Below are positions 33,188 through 41,444 of a stretch of DNA of 64,000 bases, piece by piece. The stretch is from contig NZ_NOXU01000032.1 in NCBI RefSeq assembly GCF_002251795.1, positions 248,001 through 312,000 of the forward strand. Direction: 5' to 3'. The stretch is from Niveispirillum lacus (lineage in GTDB: Bacteria > Pseudomonadota > Alphaproteobacteria > Azospirillales > Azospirillaceae). A model generated the notes under the pieces. It searched no databases and was not told where the DNA came from. It saw nothing but the letters and a program-made list of their open reading frames with translations. Within the stretch, counting starts at the first letter, position 1. The number at the start of each line of letters is the position of its first letter. Position numbers and translations under genes: made by a program.

Positions 33188-34159
33188 ATGACCGACGGTA
33201 CCGCCCCCTTCCTGATCGCCGATATCGGTGGCACCAATGCCCGCTTCGCCCTGGTAGGGCCAACTGGCGCGCCCTTTAACGAAAAGGTGCTGCGCTGCGC
33301 GGACTACCCCACCCTGCAGGATGCGGCCCTGGCCTATCTGACGATGCAGGATCTGGTAGGCAAGGTTCACGCCGCCACCTTTGCTGTCGCCTCCCCCGTC
33401 ACAGGCGACCTGATCCGCATGACCAATCTGGCCTGGGAATTCTCGATCAGGGCCGTGGCCCAGGATCTTGGTTTCGCGCGCCTTGACCTGATCAATGATT
33501 TCACCGCTGTCGCACTCGGCATCCCGGAACTGACCCCGGATGATTACACCCAGGTGGGGGAAGGCGAACCCGTCGCGGGCGCCCCTATCGCCGTGTTAGG
33601 CCCCGGTTCTGGTCTGGGTGTGTCTGCCTTGGTGCCGGACAGTGCCGGCCATTTCACGGCGCTGGCGACCGAGGGCGGGCATGTCACCATGGCCCCCATC
33701 ACCGACCGTGAAAGTGCCGTGCTGGCGCAACTGCGCAAACAGTTCGAACATGTCTCGGCCGAACGGCTTGTCTGCGGACCTGGCCTTGTGAACCTTTATG
33801 AAACGCTCTGTTTTCTGGACGGGGTGGACCATGAGAAACTGACCGCCGCCGACATCTCCGATCGGGCGGTGGGCAAGCGCGACGCGATTTGTGTTGAAGC
33901 GCTGGACATGTTCTGCGCCATGCTGGGGGCGGTCGCGGGCAATCTGGCCCTGTCGCTGGGCTCTCGTGGCGGCGTCTTCATTGCCGGCGGCATCATCCCG
34001 CGCTTCATGGGCTGGTTCCAGCACAGTCGCTTCCGCAAGCGCTTCGTAGAAAAGGGCCGCATGCGCGCCTTCCTCGGCCCGATCCCGACCTATGTTGTCA
34101 CCCATCCCTACCCGGCTTTTCTGGGCCTTGCCGCGCATGTGCGGAGGGTCGGGCGCTAA
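33188..34159 (+). CDS. glk: glucokinase
   Basis: A 323-residue bacterial glucokinase of the non-ROK Glk family. The phosphate-1 motif lies at residues 10-20 (IADIGGTNARF). LGPGSGLGVSALVPD forms the central glycine-rich loop, TEGGHVTMAP carries the conserved histidine, and GVFIAGGIIPRF near the C-terminus is the adenosine-binding loop. It phosphorylates cytoplasmic glucose to glucose-6-phosphate with ATP. It lies 39 bp after the LacI gene and downstream of gluP, so import and phosphorylation of glucose are encoded together. A strong terminator follows. Confidence 0.93.
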   Translation: MTDGTAPFLIADIGGTNARFALVGPTGAPFNEKVLRCADYPTLQDAALAYLTMQDLVGKVHAATFAVASPVTGDLIRMTNLAWEFSIRAVAQDLGFARLDLINDFTAVALGIPELTPDDYTQVGEGEPVAGAPIAVLGPGSGLGVSALVPDSAGHFTALATEGGHVTMAPITDRESAVLAQLRKQFEHVSAERLVCGPGLVNLYETLCFLDGVDHEKLTAADISDRAVGKRDAICVEALDMFCAMLGAVAGNLALSLGSRGGVFIAGGIIPRFMGWFQHSRFRKRFVEKGRMRAFLGPIPTYVVTHPYPAFLGLAAHVRRVGR

Positions 34160-34168
34160 GTGTGTGAC

Positions 34169-34198
34169 GGGGGTGTGTGACGTCACACCCCCCCTTTT
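34169..34198 (+). terminator. Rho-independent terminator after glk
   Basis: A 9-bp stem GGGGGTGTG / CACACCCCC with loop TGACGT is followed by CCTTTT. It ends the gluP-lacI-glk unit 10 bp after glk and faces a convergent gene. Confidence 0.8.
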
Positions 34199-34224
34199 GA
34201 TCTGAACCCTGCGCGGTGCCGCCC

Positions 34225-35436
34225 TTAACCCGCAACTCCCATCGACACAATGAACATCACAAAAAGTACACTGGTAGCCAGCGTAATGAACAGCAAAGCC
34301 ACCGTCCGCCACAGCGCACTAAAAATTGACAGGCGATAGGTGCCGCGCAGGTGAAAGAACATATGCAGCGGCGGGGCCAGCAAGATCAGGAACGCGATCA
34401 CCCCTTCCCATGTCGGTGCAAATTTGATCACCAGCGAGAGGGTGATAAACAGTAGTGACATGAAGGACAGGGAATAAAGCGAGAAGATGGCATGATCATA
34501 CATGGCCACGCCGCGTTTCCAGAAGAACAGTAGCCACAGGAACGGCAGTGAGATGGGAATCAGTATCCAGGAGAACTTATAGGCCGTGTTCTGCATCTTG
34601 TAGAGTAGCAGTTCCGGGTTCTTCAGTTTCTTCTTGATCTTCTCCTCAAGCTCAGGGTTGCCGATATTGATGTCCAGATCCTCACCCAGATTCCGGGTCA
34701 GGACATCTGACAGGTTCTCCGTGGTGACCGGGCCATTGGTCACAACCTTGGGCAGATCGGGGGCGGTCGGCGGCTCGCCCGGCTTGGGCGGGGTGGGCGG
34801 TACAATGGCAACGCCGGCCGCTGCCAGGGCGGCATCCATAGCCTCGATTGATTTCAACGCCGTTTCCAGGCGCCGCTGCGCCTTGTCGCGCTGCCTTGTC
34901 TCCGCTGTGACGTCTTCGCCCGTGCTGAGCGCCTGGGCCAGTTCCGCCTCTGCCTCTGCCAGATCGGCCCGCGCTTCCTCCAGTCCCTGCCGAGCTTGGG
35001 CCAGCGCCTCTTGCTGCTGCGCGACCGGAAGGGCAACCGGGACATTGGTGGTGACGCCCAGGAGCGAAAAGCTCATGAACATCAGGAACACAGAAAACAA
35101 GAACATGGCCATGGGCGTCACATATCGCGCGCGGTGACCATGGATGTAGTCATAGGTCAACTTGCCCGGCCGAAAGGCCAGTAACGGCAAAGTACGCCAG
35201 GCTTTACTATCGAAATGCAGGATGCCGTGGAAGAACTCCTCCACGATATGCAGCATGGACCGGTGAAGATGACCGGCCTGTCCACAAGCATGACAGAAAT
35301 CACCGGTCAGAACCGTGCCGCAATTGGCGCAGACCCCATGTGCCCCGTGCCCATGCTTGCCGCTTTCGCCCTCAATGGCCGCCGCCGCCATGCCAGCCGT
35401 GGCCATGGCGCCCACAGATTCGATCCCGTCGCTCAT
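34225..35436 (-). CDS. DUF3667-type membrane protein with zinc ribbon and coiled-coil insert
   Basis: A 403-residue protein. The ATG at 35436 is preceded by GGGGGG; an earlier in-frame start is not supported. A zinc ribbon at about residues 35-55 (CANCGTVLTGDFCHACGQ, two CxxC pairs) leads to FRPGKLTYDYIHGHRARYVTP and a first membrane segment, which is typical of DUF3667. A ~75-residue charged coiled coil (ARQGLEEARADLAEAEAELAQAL, KAQRRLETALKSIEAM) and a proline-rich linker follow, then four membrane segments. The coiled-coil part probably projects into the periplasm. The function of the family is unknown; no partner gene is adjacent. Confidence 0.75.
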   Translation of the reverse strand: MSDGIESVGAMATAGMAAAAIEGESGKHGHGAHGVCANCGTVLTGDFCHACGQAGHLHRSMLHIVEEFFHGILHFDSKAWRTLPLLAFRPGKLTYDYIHGHRARYVTPMAMFLFSVFLMFMSFSLLGVTTNVPVALPVAQQQEALAQARQGLEEARADLAEAEAELAQALSTGEDVTAETRQRDKAQRRLETALKSIEAMDAALAAAGVAIVPPTPPKPGEPPTAPDLPKVVTNGPVTTENLSDVLTRNLGEDLDINIGNPELEEKIKKKLKNPELLLYKMQNTAYKFSWILIPISLPFLWLLFFWKRGVAMYDHAIFSLYSLSFMSLLFITLSLVIKFAPTWEGVIAFLILLAPPLHMFFHLRGTYRLSIFSALWRTVALLFITLATSVLFVMFIVSMGVAG

Positions 35437-35492
35437 GCAACCCCCCGTCCCCACGCAAGCGCAGGGTGCCAGGGAAACCCTATGAAGATCAA

Positions 35493-35512
35493 GGACAAGC
35501 GTGGGGCCACGC
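35493..35512 (-). terminator. possible weak terminator after RND adaptor gene
   Basis: On the minus strand GCGTG / CACGC with loop GCCC is followed by TTGTCCTTGATCTT, just after the adaptor stop. The stem is only 5 bp, so the call is tentative. Confidence 0.3.
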
Positions 35513-35527
35513 CGGTCTCATCACCGA

Positions 35528-36598
35528 TCAGCTCACCTTAGGGTCCAGTTCAACCTCCTGCCCTTCACGCAGCCGTTCAGCCCCCCGCACGATGGTGCGG
35601 TCGCCGTCGCGGATATCGCCTGTCACCTGCACCCAATCGCCGATGCTGGTGCCGGTCTTCACGGCCACACGCTCAGCCTTGTTCTGGGCATTGACCCGGA
35701 AAAGCCAGGTTCCGTCCCCGCGCAGCACCAGGGCGTCGCGATGGACGGCCACCACCTGTTCGGCGGTGGCCGAGGGCAGGCCAACCTTGACCGCGGACCC
35801 GACGATCCAGTTTGCCTCCCCGCGCGGCAGAGCCACCCGGACCTGGAACGTGCGCGACTGCGCCTCACCGATGCCGATGATGCGCGTCACCTTACCCTGG
35901 GTGGGCTGACCTTCGATATCCAGGGAAACACTGATCCCCTCGCTTAGATGCCGGGCGATGGAAACGGGGGCCTGGGCCCGCACCTCTATCTGGTCGACGG
36001 CCACCAGACGGGCCACCTTCACGCCGGGGGCGGAAAATTCACCGACCTCCAGCATACGCTCCGCCACCTGTCCGGCAAACGGTGCTTTCACGACGGTGCG
36101 CTCGATTTCCAGGGCGGTGCGGTCGCGGCTGGCCTGGGCACGGATCAGATCCTGGGCCAGCACGTCGCGGCGGCTGTTGGCCTCCTCCAGCTTGACAATG
36201 GTGGCCGTGCCGCGCTCGGCCAACTGACGCTGTCGCTCCAGCTCGCGCTCCTGGAAGGCCAACTGGCTTTGCAGGCTCTTGATCTGCGCCTCATACTGGC
36301 GCAGTTCCAGGCGCAGCAGCCGGTCATCGACCCGCGCCAGGGCCTCGCCCGCCGCCAGCTTGGTGCCGGCCTCGGCCACCCAGGTAACGCGACCTGACAC
36401 TTCCGCTGCCACATCGGCATCCTGGCGCGACATCACACTGCCCGGCACCTGCAGCACAGGCGCCATCTGCCGCAGGCTGGCCATCTCGACCTTCACCTTG
36501 GCCGCGGGCGGCGGCGGTGCCTGCTGTGCCGATGCCGGCAGGGCGAGCGTACCGATCAGCAGGGCGGCGGCGATCTGATGCGCGATACAGCGGGTCAT
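35528..36598 (-). CDS. RND efflux periplasmic adaptor (HlyD/AcrA family)
   Basis: A 356-residue membrane-fusion protein. The ATG at 36598 has GAGGA eight bases upstream and gives a signal peptide ending ALPASAQQ. The barrel-sandwich (lipoyl-like) halves are at VMSRQDADVAAEVSGRVTWVAEAGTKLAAGEALARVD and IERTVVKAPFAGQVAERMLEVGEF, separated by a helical hairpin (YEAQIKSLQSQLAFQERELERQRQLAERG). A beta-barrel domain follows and a membrane-proximal domain ends the protein. It lacks a lipobox. It links the RND pump encoded just upstream to an outer-membrane channel; no channel gene is in the window. Confidence 0.88.
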   Translation of the reverse strand: MTRCIAHQIAAALLIGTLALPASAQQAPPPPAAKVKVEMASLRQMAPVLQVPGSVMSRQDADVAAEVSGRVTWVAEAGTKLAAGEALARVDDRLLRLELRQYEAQIKSLQSQLAFQERELERQRQLAERGTATIVKLEEANSRRDVLAQDLIRAQASRDRTALEIERTVVKAPFAGQVAERMLEVGEFSAPGVKVARLVAVDQIEVRAQAPVSIARHLSEGISVSLDIEGQPTQGKVTRIIGIGEAQSRTFQVRVALPRGEANWIVGSAVKVGLPSATAEQVVAVHRDALVLRGDGTWLFRVNAQNKAERVAVKTGTSIGDWVQVTGDIRDGDRTIVRGAERLREGQEVELDPKVS

Positions 36599-36795
36599 GG
36601 CGATATCCTCAAACAAGGTTTACTGCATCCTTGTAATCAAAACCCCGTTACCTGCGGGTTTCGAACTGTAACGGGTGTGTAAAGGCAAAGAAGAGGCGAG
36701 GGTGATCATTCTGCCGCATCCGGACCTGCACCCTTATGTGACCTCCATCCGTTCGTCGGTCGCATAAGCAATGCGCATATAACAAACCTCGCCCG

Positions 36796-39700
36796 TCACT
36801 CCGCCGCCAGCCGCGTGACTTTCTGGCCATAATCGGGCTCCGGTTCCTCCACAGCCTGGCGGTCCTTCTCACCCATACGCAGCAGGGCCGGCAGCAGCAG
36901 CAGGGTAAAGACCGTTGAAACAGCCAAACCACCGGTGAGGACAGCCGCAATACCGCGATAGATGACACTGCCCTCCCCTGGCACCACGATCATGGGCGCC
37001 ATACCGGCCACGGTCGTCAGGGTACCCATGAAAATCGGCTGAATTCGCGAACGCAGGGCCTGATGCACAGCCTCCGCCCTGCCCTTGCCTTCCGCCTCGC
37101 ACAGACGCGTTTCATCGACCAGCAGGATGGCATTATTGACGACAATACCCAGCAGGATGATGAAGCCAATCATGGTCAGCAGATCCAACGGCTGGAACGT
37201 GAACAGATTGGTCAGGTCCAGTAACGCCAGCCCGCCAACGGTGGCCAGCGGGATGGACACCATCACCATGGCGCTGTGTTTGACCGACTTGAAGGTCAAG
37301 GCCATCAGCAGGAACAGCAGGCCCAGGGCAATCACGAAATTCTTGCCCATGGCGGCCACCGTGGCATCCAGACGATCGGCCGAGCCGCCATAGCGCAATG
37401 TGCCGTCAGCCGGCAGCAACGCGCGGAGCTGCGGTTCGATATCCCGCCGCAGCATGGTCATCACATCCTCCAGCGCGATATTCTCTCCGGGCTGCAGGTT
37501 CAAGGTGATGGTGCGGCGTCCATCAACACGGGTGATGCTGGACGGGCCCACCTCCCGCGTTACTGTCACAAGCTGGCCCAGCGGCACAACCGTGCCCGAC
37601 GGGGTCGCCACCGGCACCTGTTCCAGTTCCTCCGGACCCGTCCAGGCGGGCGACCGCAGGATGATGTCCAGCCGGTTCTGCCCGTCAAAATGCTCACCCA
37701 GCCACAGACCATCGCCCAGCGCGCGGACCGCCTGACCCACCTGCACACGGGTCCAGCCCACCTCGGAGATGCGGCGGTCATTGGGGATGACGGTCAACTG
37801 CGGCTGCGCCATCTCCGGGTTGGGATTGGACCAGGATTGCACATCGGGCAGCTTTTCGCGCAGCAGGGCCAGCCCCTTGGCTGCCGCCTCCGACAGACCG
37901 GCCGCGTCCGACGATTGCAGGAGGATGGAGACATTACCTTCCGCGCCTAAGCCCCCAAACAGGTTGCCGCGATTGGTGAAACCCTGCACATCCGGGAAAC
38001 CGGCCAGGATCTCGTTCTTCACGATGCCCATCATCTCGTCCAGCTTGGTGTCGTCTTCCAGACGCACCGCGATGGACCCGCCGCCGGGCCAGCCCAGGAC
38101 ATAGAAATTCTTGGCCTTGGGCAGTTTCTCGCCCGTGTAATAGGGCATGAACCGGTCCACGATGACCTTCGCCACCTCCTCGCGCGACAGATCGACCGAG
38201 GTGCCGACGGGGAAGTTCAGGAAGGCATCGACCGAGTCACGCTTCACCGGCGGCAGGTACGACATGGACGGGAACAGCAGATAGGACCCGCCCAGCGACA
38301 GGGTCACCAGACCCGCGACCACGGCGGCGCGGCGTCTGTTGGTGTTGGTCAGATCTATGATCTTCAGCGACAGCCATTCCACCCAGCGCGCCTCACCGGC
38401 CATACGTGGCGTCATCTTCATCAGCTTGGCGGCGGCCACGGGAAGCACTGTGGCACAGACAATCAGGCTGATGGTGACGCCCACGGCGATGGTCAGGGCG
38501 AGATCGGCGAAAATCTGCCCCTCGACCTCACGCATGAACACGATAGGGACAAAGGTGATGACCGTGGTGGCCGTACTGGCGAACAGGGCCTTGATCACGC
38601 GCCGGGTGCCCTCATGGCTGGCCTCATCATTGCCCATGCCCCGGTCACGCATGCGGACGATGTTTTCCAGAACAACAATGGCGCTGTCGATCACCATACC
38701 GACCGCAAAGGCAAGTCCTGCCAGGGAGATGACATTAATCGACCGGCCCGTGATGGCCAATACGGCGAACAGCGACAGAAGCGAGATAGGAATGGTCATG
38801 GCGACCAGCAGGGTCAACTGCGTGCGTCGCAGGAACAGCCACAGCACGCCAACCGCCAACAGGATACCCGACAGAAGATTGCCGGTCAGCAGGCCGATGG
38901 CACTCTCGATATAGACGGACGGGTCAAAGCTCTGATTATTGGTCAGGCCCTTTTCCTTCATCTCGCCATCGCGCAACTCGGCCATCAGTTCCTTGACCTC
39001 GGTCAAGGTGGCCAGAACATTGGCGCCTTCGCGGCGGATGACGCGCAACCCGATGGCCTCGTTGCCATTTTGGAAGGCGTATTGCCACTGCCGGCCCAGT
39101 TGCACCTTGACCTCGGCCACATCGCCCAGCTTGACCGGGCGGCCATCGCGCCATTCCAGCACCAGGTCGCTGAACTGTTCCGGCTTGAACCGGCCCTTGT
39201 AGCGGACGGTGTAAATGCGCCGACCATCATCGACAAAGCCGCCCGTGACATCCTGCGCCCGGCCCACCAGACCCGACACAGTGGGGATCGTGATGCCATA
39301 CTGCGCCATCTTGAACGGGTCGAAGATGATCTGCACTTCCTGTTGCGGTGCCTCGGCCTGCCCGCCGAAATCCACCCGCGCCACGCCCTCGATCGCCTCG
39401 ATCCGGGGGATCACATCCTCGATGATGTAATGATACTGGTCGGTCAGGACGCCCGGCGTGCCCGGCATCTTCTGCACAAAATAATAGATCAGGGTCTCAT
39501 TGGCGTTACCACCGCCATCACCCCCGCCCATGATCAGGCGCGGCGGATCGGCATCGGCGGGGCGCGAGGGGATGCGGTTCAACCGGCTGATGACATCCAG
39601 CATTGTCTGCTGCATGTCGGTCTTGGCATCAAACTCCAGACTGACAAAGGCACCGCCAGGATTGGCAAAGCCCTGCATCTCCGTGACGCCGGTCAGGCCC

Positions 39701-39915
39701 TTCATCACCTCTTCGATGGGTTCAAGGATTTCGCTTTCCACCTCCTGCGGCGATGCGGCACGCCAGGAGGCCTCTATGCCCAGCGTCGGCTGCTTGATTT
39801 CCGGGAACAACTGGACCGGCAATGTCAGCGCCGACCAGATCCCCAAACCCAACACCAACAGCACCGCGACCGCCAAGGCCGCCGGATTGCGCAAACCCAG
39901 CCTGATGACATCCAT
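36796..39915 (-). CDS. RND multidrug efflux transporter (AcrB/HAE1 type)
   Basis: A 1039-residue inner-membrane pump. The ATG at 39915 with GAGG six bases upstream is preferred over the TTG at 39921. Twelve membrane segments and two large periplasmic loops follow the RND layout. The TM4 motif is GMVIDSAIVVLEN, which keeps the proton-relay Asp but has Ser where AcrB has its second Asp. A second-half motif reads IILLGIVVNNAILLVDE. Substrates cannot be predicted. It precedes the adaptor gene, the reverse of the usual acrAB order, with 197 bp between them. A TGTAAC-N5-GTTACA palindrome lies upstream. Confidence 0.9.
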   Translation of the reverse strand: MDVIRLGLRNPAALAVAVLLVLGLGIWSALTLPVQLFPEIKQPTLGIEASWRAASPQEVESEILEPIEEVMKGLTGVTEMQGFANPGGAFVSLEFDAKTDMQQTMLDVISRLNRIPSRPADADPPRLIMGGGDGGGNANETLIYYFVQKMPGTPGVLTDQYHYIIEDVIPRIEAIEGVARVDFGGQAEAPQQEVQIIFDPFKMAQYGITIPTVSGLVGRAQDVTGGFVDDGRRIYTVRYKGRFKPEQFSDLVLEWRDGRPVKLGDVAEVKVQLGRQWQYAFQNGNEAIGLRVIRREGANVLATLTEVKELMAELRDGEMKEKGLTNNQSFDPSVYIESAIGLLTGNLLSGILLAVGVLWLFLRRTQLTLLVAMTIPISLLSLFAVLAITGRSINVISLAGLAFAVGMVIDSAIVVLENIVRMRDRGMGNDEASHEGTRRVIKALFASTATTVITFVPIVFMREVEGQIFADLALTIAVGVTISLIVCATVLPVAAAKLMKMTPRMAGEARWVEWLSLKIIDLTNTNRRRAAVVAGLVTLSLGGSYLLFPSMSYLPPVKRDSVDAFLNFPVGTSVDLSREEVAKVIVDRFMPYYTGEKLPKAKNFYVLGWPGGGSIAVRLEDDTKLDEMMGIVKNEILAGFPDVQGFTNRGNLFGGLGAEGNVSILLQSSDAAGLSEAAAKGLALLREKLPDVQSWSNPNPEMAQPQLTVIPNDRRISEVGWTRVQVGQAVRALGDGLWLGEHFDGQNRLDIILRSPAWTGPEELEQVPVATPSGTVVPLGQLVTVTREVGPSSITRVDGRRTITLNLQPGENIALEDVMTMLRRDIEPQLRALLPADGTLRYGGSADRLDATVAAMGKNFVIALGLLFLLMALTFKSVKHSAMVMVSIPLATVGGLALLDLTNLFTFQPLDLLTMIGFIILLGIVVNNAILLVDETRLCEAEGKGRAEAVHQALRSRIQPIFMGTLTTVAGMAPMIVVPGEGSVIYRGIAAVLTGGLAVSTVFTLLLLPALLRMGEKDRQAVEEPEPDYGQKVTRLAAE

Positions 39916-40047
39916 GACCAACCTCTGTCCATTTGGGACATGCGGAAACGCGGTTACGGTCGTCCGACAAACCGACCCGCCATGGCGCCACCATAGGCGC
40001 GAGCGTGTAACCTGTCCGTTGGGCTTGGTTAATGGATGGTAGGGAAT

Positions 40048-40064
40048 TGTAACGGGATGTTACA
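40048..40064. promoter_or_regulatory. candidate operator upstream of RND pump gene
   Basis: TGTAAC GGGAT GTTACA is a perfect 6-bp inverted repeat with a 5-bp spacer, 133 bp upstream of the pump start. A related TGTAACGGGTGTGTAAA lies in the gap between pump and adaptor near 36668. A TetR-type or OmpR-type regulator is possible; none is encoded next to it. Confidence 0.45.
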
Positions 40065-40119
40065 GGCGGCGGGGGAGCAGGCGCCATCCCATGGCGGGAG
40101 CAGCATGCCGGCAAGGCGC

Positions 40120-41268
40120 CTAGCTCAACCCCAACACCCGTTCCACCACCCTTTCCAGGATGTCTGTTGCCGCGATCAGTTCATCCAAGGGTACAAACTC
40201 ATTGGCCCTATGACCCTGCCAGCCGGCACCCGGCCCAAAATTGACAATCTCGATGCCGTCATCGGCGAAGTAGCGGCCATCGCTGGCCCCGGTATCTTTC
40301 AGGAACCGGGCCGGTGCCCCCGTTACCCCCGCAATCGCCGCACATAGCGCACTCACCAGCGGCCCCTCATGGGGCGCACGAAAGCCGTTGGTGCCGGTCA
40401 GCAGGCGGCAGGACAAATGCTCGGCCTCGGGATGTGCCATCACCAGCGCCTCAATCTCGGCAAAGGCCTCGACGATCTTCTCCTCGGGCAGCAGGCGGCG
40501 GTCGATCTCCACGCGTGCCAGATTGGGCACGACATTGGTGTTCTCCCCGCCCCGGAAGATACCGATATTCATGGTCGATTGCTGCTCGCCCACCCGGCGA
40601 TCCTGCAACCGTGCCGTCATCACACCATCAATATGGGTCATCACCCGCATCAGGCGCAGGATGGCATTGTCGCCTGCCGCCGGGTTGCCGGCATGGGCCG
40701 AAAGCCCCCGCGCCGTTACCTCCACCCACATCACGCCGCGCTCCGCCGTGATCAACTGGTTTTCCGTCTGCGTGCCGACCACCAGCATGTCGGGCTTCAC
40801 CGCCCCAATCTCACGCAGGTAAAAGGCCCCGTCCGGCCCCAAATTCTCCTCATCCCCGCAGAAGGTGAAGATGATCTTGCCGCGCGCCGGTCCACCCCGC
40901 CGCGCCACCTGTTCGGCCAGCCAGAGCTGTGCCGCCATCGACCCTTTGCAGTTGCCCGCCCCCAGCCCGTGGACCCGGCCCTCGATGACGGTCGCCACCA
41001 GTGGCTCTGTCTCCCACATGGCGCGTTCGCCAATGCCTACGGTGTCGGCATGAGCGTTGAACATCAGGGTGGGTCCTGGTAACGCCCCGTCCCACTCCGC
41101 CACCACATTGGCGATCTGTGGCCGGTCACGGTGCAACACCTGCACCTTGTAGCCCACCTTTTCCAGCCGGTCGGCGGCATAGGCACAGATGGCCGCCGTA
41201 TCCCCCGGCGGAAAGGTACTGGGAATGGCAATCAGGTCGGACAGGATGGAAAGGACCGGATGGGTCAT
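40120..41268 (-). CDS. M20-family metallohydrolase (ArgE/DapE-like) with altered metal ligands
   Basis: A 382-residue protein of the ArgE/DapE/M20 family. The first motif FNAHADTVG is intact and the dimerisation domain (GLSAHAGNPAAGDNAI) is present. The second motif reads GLGAGNCKGSMAA, with Asn where the metal-bridging Asp is usual. DEEN supplies the catalytic Glu pair, but the later ligand loop VVGTQTEN has no acidic residue at the usual E-P-T position. The last histidine (GWQGHRANEF) is kept. It may be a divergent subgroup with other metal binding. The start at 41268 has a weak ribosome site. It follows the amidohydrolase gene in the same direction across a long hairpin; a role in nitrogen scavenging is inferred. 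Confidence 0.75.
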   Translation of the reverse strand: MTHPVLSILSDLIAIPSTFPPGDTAAICAYAADRLEKVGYKVQVLHRDRPQIANVVAEWDGALPGPTLMFNAHADTVGIGERAMWETEPLVATVIEGRVHGLGAGNCKGSMAAQLWLAEQVARRGGPARGKIIFTFCGDEENLGPDGAFYLREIGAVKPDMLVVGTQTENQLITAERGVMWVEVTARGLSAHAGNPAAGDNAILRLMRVMTHIDGVMTARLQDRRVGEQQSTMNIGIFRGGENTNVVPNLARVEIDRRLLPEEKIVEAFAEIEALVMAHPEAEHLSCRLLTGTNGFRAPHEGPLVSALCAAIAGVTGAPARFLKDTGASDGRYFADDGIEIVNFGPGAGWQGHRANEFVPLDELIAATDILERVVERVLGLS

Positions 41269-41306
41269 GGTGGAGGAACCTGAGGAGCAGGAGGGCCGTA
41301 ATTTTT

Positions 41307-41418
41307 GCCTTCCCGGCGACGGCCGGGACCCAGGGGCCACACGCCCAACCTACCAGCAGCTTTGATCGATGCTGCGGTAAGGTTTGATCCCCTGGGCCCC
41401 GGCCTTCACCGGGAAGGC
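41307..41418. repeat. 112-nt inverted repeat (alphaproteobacterial palindromic-repeat type)
   Basis: The 30-nt arms at 41307-41336 and 41389-41418 match at 27 of 30 positions. The 52-nt centre folds further (AACCTACCAGCAGC against GCTGCGGTAAGGTT), so the whole element can form one long stem. Sequences of the type CTTCCCGG..GGCCGGG..CCCAGGGG are common dispersed palindromes in alphaproteobacteria. It lies between two minus-strand hydrolase genes. Confidence 0.75.
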
Positions 41419-41444
41419 GGTTAGTGCAAGAGGAATGGGACCGC

